Positions 26,771-33,667 of a stretch of 43,461 nucleotides of DNA are shown here, one piece after another. Each line of letters opens with the position of its first letter. Within the stretch, counting starts at the first letter, position 1. Under the pieces are notes generated by a model that was given only the letters and a program-made list of their open reading frames with translations, was not told the DNA's origin and searched no databases. Location of the stretch: the NCBI GenBank assembly GCA_903914045.1, contig CAIWNO010000046.1, positions 1-43,461 of the forward strand, in the 5' to 3' direction. A program made the position numbers and the translations under genes. The stretch comes from an uncultured bacterium. GTDB lineage: Bacteria; Planctomycetota; Phycisphaerae; Phycisphaerales; SM1A02.

Positions 26771-26852
26771 GAAGTGAGCCTACACGATTTGCATTTTAAA
26801 TCGAAACACGCTTACGAAAAATAATGTGTTCTTGCATTTGTGGCGCGCGCGA

Positions 26853-27992
26853 TTATTTTTGCGGCGCAGAAGTCATTTGCAAATCTTGCCTAGCGTTGAC
26901 GGTGCTGCCAGGAATGGCGGGCAATCCAAGCAACATGAGGCATGTGTTGCTGGCATCGGAGTTGCGAATGGGTGGAAGTTGATTGGCGGTGAAGCGCTCG
27001 TTGGCCGCGGGACAATGCCGCGTGGTGGCATTGATGGCGTACAAATCAACTTGGGTTTGATGCACGCCGGTCCATACCAAGAATGGAATTGTGAAATTCA
27101 CCGGCGCCTCTGGGTCACGGTGACTGATCAACGGAACTCCACCACCATGATCGGCGGTTAACACAATGGCGACGCGGTCTTTGAGAGTCGGTGAGTTGTT
27201 GATCTTGGACAAAATGAATCCAAGCGAGGCATCAATGTCGAGCAACGCTTGGCGATACGCGGAGCCATCGGACAAGTCCCAGCCAGAAGCATGTCCGACA
27301 AAATCAGGCAGCGCCAAATGAAGAAACGTAAATGTTTTTTTCTGGCGATCGCTGGCGCCTTGAATAAATGCGGTAAGTTGCTGCACTTGGTCCATTGAAT
27401 TGGGAGAGCACACAAAGCAATCGATTTTATCTTTGCCGTAATTGGGGGCGACATCATCTGGACCGCCGGCGTCCTCGCCGTAACTTTGCTCGAACAAGAC
27501 AAATTTCCACTTGCCAACGACCAATGCGGTTTGCAATCCCTCATCGTGTGCGACATCAAATACGCTGGAAATATAGTGGCGCGGCTTCAAATGCAAAGTG
27601 CCGCCCATTGTGCGCGAAGGCGGATCGACATTGTCGACCCAGCCATGACCGTTCTCGCCCGCGACAAGTCGTGCAGTGATCATGTCAATATGATTTGGAA
27701 GCGTGACTGAAATATCAGGATCACAGCGGGCCTGCGCGGTCCACGCGCCTTGCGTGAGTTGCTTCATGGCGGGATGTTGATCGACAAGTGGCCGCAACAT
27801 CGCCTCCGGGCGAAGGCCGTCCACGGAAATTAAAATCACGTGGTCAATGGCGGTTTCAGCGGACGTGCGTGTCGCGGTTGTGGCGGGTGATTGAGTGAAC
27901 GCAGAAAATAAAAATATTGCCGCAACTGCAATCGTGGCGCTTGCGAGGAGCGACAACGAACGCATGGAAATTTTTATGTGCCTTGGTGTCAT
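26853..27992 (-). CDS. Secreted type I phosphodiesterase / alkaline-phosphatase superfamily protein
   Basis: A 379-residue exported hydrolase. An N-terminal signal or anchor (SLLASATIAVAAIFLFSAF, about 14-32) is followed by the alkaline phosphatase superfamily core. ISVDGLRPEAM holds metal ligand Asp58. SVTLPNH has Thr97 in the position of the phosphorylated nucleophile, as in nucleotide pyrophosphatases/phosphodiesterases. LPDFVGHASGW supplies Asp230 and His234, and LTADHGGG supplies Asp281 and His282. The substrate cannot be fixed; phosphodiester, phosphonate or nucleotide hydrolysis are all possible. The first ATG is at 27992, with a second at 27965; neither has a clear Shine-Dalgarno, so the start is uncertain by nine residues. 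It is followed by the FHA-HD-GYP gene on the same strand. Confidence 0.88.
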   Translation of the reverse strand: MTPRHIKISMRSLSLLASATIAVAAIFLFSAFTQSPATTATRTSAETAIDHVILISVDGLRPEAMLRPLVDQHPAMKQLTQGAWTAQARCDPDISVTLPNHIDMITARLVAGENGHGWVDNVDPPSRTMGGTLHLKPRHYISSVFDVAHDEGLQTALVVGKWKFVLFEQSYGEDAGGPDDVAPNYGKDKIDCFVCSPNSMDQVQQLTAFIQGASDRQKKTFTFLHLALPDFVGHASGWDLSDGSAYRQALLDIDASLGFILSKINNSPTLKDRVAIVLTADHGGGVPLISHRDPEAPVNFTIPFLVWTGVHQTQVDLYAINATTRHCPAANERFTANQLPPIRNSDASNTCLMLLGLPAIPGSTVNARQDLQMTSAPQK

Positions 27993-28088
27993 GATGACTT
28001 TTTGGAAAATTTGAAACGTAAACTTAAATCAATCTTGTAAAGATCATATTGGGGAAATTGTTCAACTCCAATGAATGAATGTGATGAA

Positions 28089-28131
28089 TGAAAGAAAAAC
28101 CCCGCCGTCGTTGAGCGCAACGAAGACGGGG
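28089..28131 (-). terminator. Rho-independent terminator after tRNA-Ala
   Basis: On the minus strand a 14-bp stem with one mismatch (arms beginning CCCCGTCTTCGTTG, four-base loop CGCT) is followed at once by TTTTTCTTTC. It starts 9 bases beyond the tRNA 3' end and would release the tRNA transcript before the phosphodiesterase gene. Confidence 0.93.
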
Positions 28132-28139
28132 TGTTGTAG

Positions 28140-28212
28140 TGGACCTGATCGGGATCGAACCGACCGCCTCTTCCATGCCATGGAAGCGCTCTACCAAATG
28201 AGCTACAGGCCC
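28140..28212 (-). tRNA. tRNA-Ala, anticodon GGC
   Basis: A 73-base cloverleaf with every arm pairing. The 7-bp acceptor stem (GGGCCTG with CAGGTCC) contains the G3-U70 wobble that is the alanine identity element. The D arm is GCTC/GAGC. The anticodon stem CTTCC/GGAAG carries the loop ATGGCAT, giving anticodon GGC. The T arm has the loop TTCGATC, and the discriminator base is A. CCA is not encoded, so it must be added after transcription. It lies 163 bases after thioredoxin on the same strand and is closed by a strong terminator, so it may be processed from a longer transcript or use its own promoter. The rest of the 383-base stretch 27993-28375 has no further gene that I can see. Confidence 0.97.
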
Positions 28213-28375
28213 AAAAACCAAATATGTTCCAACCAAACGCAATTCATTGGCAATGACAAGGCCAACTTCAAGGTTGAGCAGTGTAGCGAAAGCGATCATT
28301 TTTGCCCGCGTCTTGGCGACAGACGCGTGAATGGCGCAATGCAAAAAATTCAATTCAAACCAAGTTCGTCGCGGA

Positions 28376-28702
28376 TTAAATCGCGTTGATCGCTTCGGTC
28401 AAAGCCGCTTTTGAAACCAAACCATTCCACTTTTTCACGATCTGGCCTTGCTTGAAAAGAAAAACCGTTGGAATACTTTGAATGCCGTACTGCATGGCGA
28501 TGTTGCGATGATGATCAATGTCAACCTTGCCAACTTTCAGTTTGCCTTTGGTCTCTTCGGCAAGTTGATCGATGGTTGGACCAAGCATGCGACAAGGTTG
28601 GCACCACTCGGCCCAGAAGTCCACGAGAACGGGAACGGTGCTCTTTAAAACTTCGGCGTCAAAATTAGCGTCTGTGAATTCGAGTGTGTTTGCGCTTGCC
28701 AT
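28376..28702 (-). CDS. trxA: Thioredoxin with a WCQPC active site
   Basis: Cytosolic disulfide reductase of 108 residues, the canonical single-domain thioredoxin length. The active site reads FWAEWCQPC, with Cys34 and Cys37 and Gln35 where WCGPC is usual. Other family marks are the buried VDFWA strand, KVDIDHH and the cis-proline loop QSIPTVFLF. The frame extends to a TTG at 28735, but the ATG at 28702 follows GAAGGA with about 5-base spacing and gives the normal N-terminus. The Gly to Gln change lies next to the nucleophilic cysteine and may shift redox potential or partner choice. The exported glutathione peroxidase in this window needs a thioredoxin-type reductant, although not this cytosolic one directly. 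Confidence 0.95.
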   Translation of the reverse strand: MASANTLEFTDANFDAEVLKSTVPVLVDFWAEWCQPCRMLGPTIDQLAEETKGKLKVGKVDIDHHRNIAMQYGIQSIPTVFLFKQGQIVKKWNGLVSKAALTEAINAI

Positions 28703-28705
28703 GTG

Positions 28706-28711
28706 TTCCTT
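28706..28711 (-). promoter_or_regulatory. Shine-Dalgarno that decides the thioredoxin start
   Basis: AAGGAA on the minus strand, just before the ATG at 28702. It favours this start over the TTG at 28735. Confidence 0.65.
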
Positions 28712-28786
28712 CTCAAGTGTGGACGATGTGTCCAAAAAAATACTTCTTCAAACGCCGGCGGACCTTCCGTTGACGATGGGCAAATA

Positions 28787-29671
28787 CTAGCAAGCGCAAC
28801 ACGCCGAGGAAATACAAAGCAATTGTCGATGTTCCGCTACATCGTGGACGCGCAGAATGGCGGCGCCATTGTTGGTGGCGATGGCGGCGGCGGCCAACGA
28901 GGCGGGCAATCGTTCGCTGGGTTGATTGCCACCACAGGCGGCGCCCAGAAAACTTTTTCGACTAAGACTGACCATGATTGGAAATCCGGCGGCGGTGATT
29001 TGGTTGAGGTGTTGCAGCAATTCAAAATTCTGCGCGACAGTTTTTCCAAATCCGAACCCGGGATCAATCACGATTTGCTCACGCGCCACGCCCAATGTTT
29101 GGGCGCGCTGGGCAAGCTGCAGAAGTTTTTCAAGCACATCGCGCGCGACATTGTTGTACCGCGGTGCGGAAACATATTGATCGCTGTATTTGTCTTTATC
29201 GGGGGTGCAAAGGCGATGCATGAGAATGAAACCCGCGCCGTGCGTGGCGACCAGTCGCGCAAGACCGGGGTCTTCTTCGCCGCCACTGACATCGTTGACA
29301 ATATTGGCGCCAGCCTCCAGGGCCGCGGCGGCGACTGGACCCAACGTGGTGTCCACGCTTATTGGAATGGCGCTGTGCTGACGAAGCGCGCGAATGACGG
29401 GCTGAATACGTTGAATTTGCTGCGCGGCCGAAACGCGCGCGGAGCCGGGGCGCGTGCTTTCTCCACCAATGTCAAGCATGTCGGCGCCTTGCTCGATCAT
29501 GCGCTTGCCATGCGCAATGGCTTGATCGGTTGTTGCAAATTGACCGCCATCAGAAAAAGAATCCGGCGTGCAATTGAGAATGCCCGCAAGCAATGGACGC
29601 GCCGTGAAAGACAACGGCGCATGGTTGGCTATTTTCCAATGTGGCAAAGATGCTCGGTGAATGTGGGTCAC
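28787..29671 (-). CDS. folP: Dihydropteroate synthase
   Basis: Cytosolic enzyme that joins p-aminobenzoate to 6-hydroxymethyl-dihydropterin pyrophosphate in folate synthesis; it is the sulfonamide target. The 294 residues carry all the TIM-barrel landmarks. ILNCTPDSFSDGG is the first signature, then DIGGESTRPGS (second signature, pABA/pyrophosphate loop), PISVDTT, IVNDVSGG, DPGFGFGKT (pterin site), GFPIMVSLSRKSFLG and the terminal RVHDV. The start is a GTG at 29671 overlapping the stop of the preceding secreted-protein gene as GTGA. The first 28 residues before LLAGILNCTPD are an ordinary leader. A Cys-rich tail (CISSACCAC) after RVHDV is unusual and may be incidental. Thioredoxin follows after 84 bases. 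Confidence 0.95.
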   Translation of the reverse strand: MTHIHRASLPHWKIANHAPLSFTARPLLAGILNCTPDSFSDGGQFATTDQAIAHGKRMIEQGADMLDIGGESTRPGSARVSAAQQIQRIQPVIRALRQHSAIPISVDTTLGPVAAAALEAGANIVNDVSGGEEDPGLARLVATHGAGFILMHRLCTPDKDKYSDQYVSAPRYNNVARDVLEKLLQLAQRAQTLGVAREQIVIDPGFGFGKTVAQNFELLQHLNQITAAGFPIMVSLSRKSFLGAACGGNQPSERLPASLAAAAIATNNGAAILRVHDVAEHRQLLCISSACCAC

Positions 29672-31629
29672 GGATTTTTTGTGGCAGGAATTTTTTCATC
29701 GGCCTGTTGTCGCGCCCCGTTGGGCGTCGGCTTGTTTGAAGATTTTGAAACCGCATCGCTGGTTGCTGCGCCATCGGCTTCATCTTCTTGATCGGCTTGC
29801 TGCGCCTCTTTGCGATCCGCGTACGCCGTGACCACTACGCCAATGACATTGGTTGGAACCATTGTTGAAGTTTCAATGTGGCCGCCATTGATTGAAAGAC
29901 CAAATGCGATTGGCTCCAAATCTGGCGGCGCGTCTGGAATTTCCATAATGCCCATCGGAAACGCGTTGGCCGCTTGTCGAACAACATTCAGCAGCGAGCC
30001 CACGCCAATAAATGCAAGCGCGTCGGGCTTGGGCATCATCCAGCCGCGAAGCGCTGTAAGCACCGCGTCGCTTTCAAGCGCGTTTGCACTAGTGGCGCAA
30101 TTTGCCGCCTTTTCCATGACATCTGGACGCTGGCTGAAAGTCACATACAGACCATCGGGAAATGTTTTGACAAATCCGTTTGGACCTTTTGGCCCGTAAA
30201 TCAATGAGCGGGCAATGCGTTCCATGGGATTACTTTTGCGGGCGGGTTGTGCGTTCTTGGGAAGCGCAATGTCCTTGATGGTGTACGCGTCCGTGGTCAT
30301 TCCACTTTTCAACACGCGGTCTTTTTCCCATGTGGCCTCGCGCTTCTGTCCATCGATTTCGCCGGACAGAGAAAGTATCCACTGCTCCATGACCGATTTT
30401 GCTTTGGCGCTGTCGGCGGTGGCGATCCACATGGCGGCGTCGTTTAAAATTCCGCCGCCAACAACACCTAACTTGCTTGGATAGATTGCAAATTGAATTG
30501 CGCTGGCGATGTTTTTATTTTGCTCGATCCACGCCGGAATCTGCTCGCCGCCAGGAAGTTGGGCCGCAAGATCTATAAACGCCTGCGTTCCACCAAGTCC
30601 ATCCATGTCCGCGGCAACGGCAACCACAAATCGGCCATGGGGTAAACGATTCATGGTGGCGCCGCCAATATTTTTTGCGGGATCTTTTACAGGATCCGCG
30701 CCAAGTTGCGCACCACCGCGCGCGGATTTTCCCAATTCGCTTGCGGGATCAAGCACCGCGTAACTGCGAAGCAACACACCAAGCGGATCAACATCAACAC
30801 TGAAGACTCCGTCGGTCAAGCCCTGCATGAGCTTTGATACGCGATCACTTGCCACCAATGCTGGCGCCTGCGCATTTACATTGGTTGTGGAATCACTTTT
30901 GGAAATATCTTTTGCATTTGATGTTGGTGCCGCGTCCTGCATTTGCGCGGCCACCTTCTGACCTGCGTTGCGCATGTCCGCCAACGCATGCGGACCAGCC
31001 CACACACCAATTTCGCCATCGCATAACACGGCGAAACCACGCTCTCCCAGCCGCTTTTTCAAGCGATCGGACAAGCCGGACTTGGCCACATACTTCCGTG
31101 CAAGGTCTGGACTTTGACTGACCACAACCCAGCCGTCGATTACTTTTGCGTGGACCGTTTTTCCACGCCACACAAACGCGTCAGGCGCAACTGTTGGAGT
31201 GGCTACAAAATTAGCCTGCAGAAATTGCGCACCGTCGGTGGTTGGAATCAGCGCGCACCACTGCGATGTTTGATCCGCGGCGCCAACAAACCAAGCCACA
31301 AACGCGCCGCGATCATTCATGCCGGGACCAACACCAAGTTGGCTTTTGAGCAAATCAAGTGGCTTCATTTCCGTCAGTGCCTGCATGCGTTGCAACTTGG
31401 CCGCAAGCTCGCCCATGTCCTCGCCCAAAGATTGCGCGCTTGGGACAACGGCCACACTGATCGCGTCCACTGGCGCCATGTCAATAGCTTTTATAAACGC
31501 CGCCTCACCAGCAGTGCGACGAACAGGCATTTGATCTTGCGCATGCGCGCGCGTGAAGCCACAAGCAATACACAAAGTGGCGGTTGCGACACGCATAAAT
31601 TGAATTTGAATGTGCGAAGTGTGATGCAT
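29668..31629 (-). CDS. Large secreted protein of unknown function
   Basis: A 653-residue protein I do not recognise. It has a signal peptide ending AHA|Q (about residue 30) and then a long soluble region without membrane spans. Visible features are a possible helical segment (LGEDMGELAAKLQRMQAL), repeated short blocks of the type GKTVHAKVIDGWVVVSQSPD, an Asn/Ser linker and a charged low-complexity C-terminus (KSSNKPTPNGARQQADEK). The pattern resembles planctomycete secreted proteins that consist of repeated beta-alpha modules, but I can name no family with confidence. The frame opens at a TTG (31644); the ATG at 31629 has a weak GAAAGA nine bases upstream and is chosen. Its stop overlaps the folP GTG start, so the two are translationally coupled although functionally unrelated in appearance. 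It does not end in an exosortase sorting tail. Confidence 0.8.
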   Translation of the reverse strand: MHHTSHIQIQFMRVATATLCIACGFTRAHAQDQMPVRRTAGEAAFIKAIDMAPVDAISVAVVPSAQSLGEDMGELAAKLQRMQALTEMKPLDLLKSQLGVGPGMNDRGAFVAWFVGAADQTSQWCALIPTTDGAQFLQANFVATPTVAPDAFVWRGKTVHAKVIDGWVVVSQSPDLARKYVAKSGLSDRLKKRLGERGFAVLCDGEIGVWAGPHALADMRNAGQKVAAQMQDAAPTSNAKDISKSDSTTNVNAQAPALVASDRVSKLMQGLTDGVFSVDVDPLGVLLRSYAVLDPASELGKSARGGAQLGADPVKDPAKNIGGATMNRLPHGRFVVAVAADMDGLGGTQAFIDLAAQLPGGEQIPAWIEQNKNIASAIQFAIYPSKLGVVGGGILNDAAMWIATADSAKAKSVMEQWILSLSGEIDGQKREATWEKDRVLKSGMTTDAYTIKDIALPKNAQPARKSNPMERIARSLIYGPKGPNGFVKTFPDGLYVTFSQRPDVMEKAANCATSANALESDAVLTALRGWMMPKPDALAFIGVGSLLNVVRQAANAFPMGIMEIPDAPPDLEPIAFGLSINGGHIETSTMVPTNVIGVVVTAYADRKEAQQADQEDEADGAATSDAVSKSSNKPTPNGARQQADEKIPATKNP

Positions 31630-31738
31630 AGAGAAATCTTTCAAGCTGGTGGGGTGCGAATTTGAAACAGTAACGGAACGCTTTGCGAAACATGGCTAGG
31701 GCCGCGCAAAAAATGTTGCCGCGACCCTTTATGAAACC

Positions 31739-32950
31739 TTGCGAAACAACTACTGTACGGGAGTGTTGACCCCAGAAACAATCGCTTGTTCCATTTCGGG
31801 CGCGGTGATGGCCGGCACGTCGGCGATTGCTTTGGCGTGGTTGTTGCGAGCGGCGGGCTGGAAAAATTCATGGATTGTGGCTGGAATATGCGTGGGCGTC
31901 TTCTTTGGACCGTTGTGCTGCGCCAATGTGTTCCCAGATTTTTTTACCACCTATTTTGACGGCTGTGGCGACGCGCGCAATGAATTGTTGCGCTCACAAA
32001 GGGCACGACAGGCGCTTGAAATTGCCGCGGCGAATACACAGACTATTCCCGCCGAATCGTTATTGGTTGAACTTGATGCTTGGCAACGATCTGCGGAGAT
32101 TCGACTGACGCAAGAGCGTGTTGAATTTAATCATGGCGCGCTGTGGTTGACGGCGGTGTTGGCGGCGGCGGTGACACTGGCGCGATCGCCAATGATCGGA
32201 CGCGTTCGTTGGTGGCGAGGCGGCGGCTTGGCGATTGGTGTGTGGACGGTTTTAATTCCAATTGCATCCGTACTTCTTATTGCGCAACTTGAAACGCGCG
32301 AAGTGGTGACCACATGGAGTTTGGTTGCGGCGGCCACCATTGCATTTGGCGCGGCGCTACCAGCTGGAAGAGAGCGATGGACAACCATGGGATTGCTGCA
32401 AGACAACGCGCCATCACTTGATGCGGCCAGAGCAACGTCTGGATTTATTTCTTGTAGTGTGGCGTGCGTGGCGGCTTGGGGTATGGACTTTGATTTTGCG
32501 GCGGCATGGTTGCTGCCGTGGGGAACCATGTTGGCTGCGTGGGGATTGCGAGACCATCACAAGACATTGATAAACGCATGCGCTGGACCGGCAAGTTGCG
32601 CGGCGGTTGCCATTGCGTTGACGCGCGTGGACATTCTGCAGCAGTTTCGATTTGCGCCAACAGTCGGACTGTATTTTGCCGGCGAGGACGTGCGCTGGAT
32701 CGCGGCCGCGATTGGATTTGCTTTAACACTGGCCGTTCCATGGATGCAATCACTGCGAGTTTCCCTTGCAATTACAAGCGCGCCATTACCGCAGGCGGCG
32801 CTTGCAAGCACTGCGCTATTGATTGGAGTGCTTCCAAGTTGGTTTGGGATTTCAATTATTGTTTCAGCGGCAACTATGGAAGTGCTTTCACCGCTGCGAA
32901 AAATAACCGCAAAACATCTTGACCAACTGATCCATACTGGGTCGGGTTAA
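31739..32950 (+). CDS. Multi-spanning membrane protein of unknown function
   Basis: An unrecognised, very hydrophobic protein of up to 403 residues. About nine membrane segments are visible, for example SISGAVMAGTSAIALAWLL, WIVAGICVGVFFGPLCCANV and LTAVLAAAVTLA near the N-terminus, and ASTALLIGVLPSWFGISIIV near the C-terminus. One soluble loop (about residues 75-130) is rich in Arg, Gln and Glu and is probably helical. No transporter or enzyme signature is evident. The first start is TTG at 31739 and lacks a Shine-Dalgarno. Alternatives are the GTG at 31763 and the ATG at 31808, so the N-terminus is open. It is divergent from the large secreted-protein gene and convergent with glutathione peroxidase, so it is probably transcribed alone. 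Confidence 0.75.
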   Translation: MRNNYCTGVLTPETIACSISGAVMAGTSAIALAWLLRAAGWKNSWIVAGICVGVFFGPLCCANVFPDFFTTYFDGCGDARNELLRSQRARQALEIAAANTQTIPAESLLVELDAWQRSAEIRLTQERVEFNHGALWLTAVLAAAVTLARSPMIGRVRWWRGGGLAIGVWTVLIPIASVLLIAQLETREVVTTWSLVAAATIAFGAALPAGRERWTTMGLLQDNAPSLDAARATSGFISCSVACVAAWGMDFDFAAAWLLPWGTMLAAWGLRDHHKTLINACAGPASCAAVAIALTRVDILQQFRFAPTVGLYFAGEDVRWIAAAIGFALTLAVPWMQSLRVSLAITSAPLPQAALASTALLIGVLPSWFGISIIVSAATMEVLSPLRKITAKHLDQLIHTGSG

Positions 32951-32967
32951 TTTTTAAATGAAGCGAC

Positions 32968-33606
32968 TTATTTCGCGGCCGAGCCATCCGCTGGCTTCTG
33001 CTGTGGCGGAGCGGAGGAAGTCATTCCCAAAGCTTGCTCAATTGCTTTTGCCAAAGCCTTGTCATCCGGCGCAACCGTGCTTGCGTAAAAAGCCACGGGC
33101 TGACCTTCTTTGTTCACCAGATATTTACTAAAATTCCAACCCGGTAATTTTCCCATGCGCGTTCCAAGAAACTCATAGATTTCACTTTGTCCTGAACCAG
33201 CCTTGGTCTGCTCCTTGGACAGCATTGGAAATGTCACTGCATATTTGGTGGTGCAAAATTCCTTGATTTCCTTTTCGCTGCCTGGCTCTTGTCCACCAAA
33301 ATCATTGCTGGGAATTCCAAGCACAACAAAGCCCTTGTCTTTGTAGGTGTCGTACAACTTTTGTAGGCCCGCATATTGGCCGGTAAAGCCGCAGCGACTT
33401 GCCACATTCACAACCAGCACCACCTTGCCTTGATATTGTGAAAGGTCAACGGGGGCGCCTTCAAGCGTGGTGGTTTTGATGGTGTACATGCTGCGATCTT
33501 TCCATTTGGTGACAAGTTCGGAATTTTGCGGCGCCGTTTGCGCGCATGCAAAGCCAGTGACGGAGGCGACAGCTGCCAAGATTGTGTTTGCGATTTTGTT
33601 TTTCAT
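32968..33606 (-). CDS. Exported glutathione peroxidase family protein (Cys type)
   Basis: Peroxidase of 212 residues that reduces hydroperoxides. A signal peptide (MKNKIANTILAAVASVTGFA) ends near ACA|Q, which places the enzyme in the periplasm. The catalytic set is complete: peroxidatic Cys72 in NVASRCGFT (Cys, not selenocysteine), Gln106 in FGGQEPG and Trp157-Asn158 in GWNFSKYLV. Cys118 in EFCTTKYAVTFPM is at the place of the resolving cysteine of thioredoxin-dependent family members, so the reductant is more likely a thioredoxin-like protein than glutathione. The C-terminal 30 residues are an Ala/Pro/Gln-rich tail. Its ATG at 33606 faces the phosphatase-TPR fusion gene across a short divergent gap of 61 bases. 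Confidence 0.93.
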   Translation of the reverse strand: MKNKIANTILAAVASVTGFACAQTAPQNSELVTKWKDRSMYTIKTTTLEGAPVDLSQYQGKVVLVVNVASRCGFTGQYAGLQKLYDTYKDKGFVVLGIPSNDFGGQEPGSEKEIKEFCTTKYAVTFPMLSKEQTKAGSGQSEIYEFLGTRMGKLPGWNFSKYLVNKEGQPVAFYASTVAPDDKALAKAIEQALGMTSSAPPQQKPADGSAAK

Positions 33607-33667
33607 GGAATGTTGTTCGACCTCAATCTTATCGCGGATTCAACACCTTGCCGTGGTTCGTTAGTAT

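Noticed and set aside
29668..29760. Exosortase sorting tail at the end of the large secreted protein
   Set aside because: The C-terminus is charged low-complexity sequence without a membrane helix or basic cluster preceded by a PEP-like motif.
28703..29791. A 362-codon plus-strand frame opposite folP
   Set aside because: The minus strand carries all dihydropteroate synthase signatures; the plus frame is a shadow.
31114..31665. A 183-codon plus-strand frame opposite the secreted protein start
   Set aside because: No signal, domain or Shine-Dalgarno; it opposes a clear signal peptide on the minus strand.
33530..33606. A lipobox in the glutathione peroxidase signal peptide (GFAC)
   Set aside because: The -3 residue is Gly rather than Leu/Val/Ile, and ACA|Q is a good signal peptidase I site, so secretion without lipidation is more likely.
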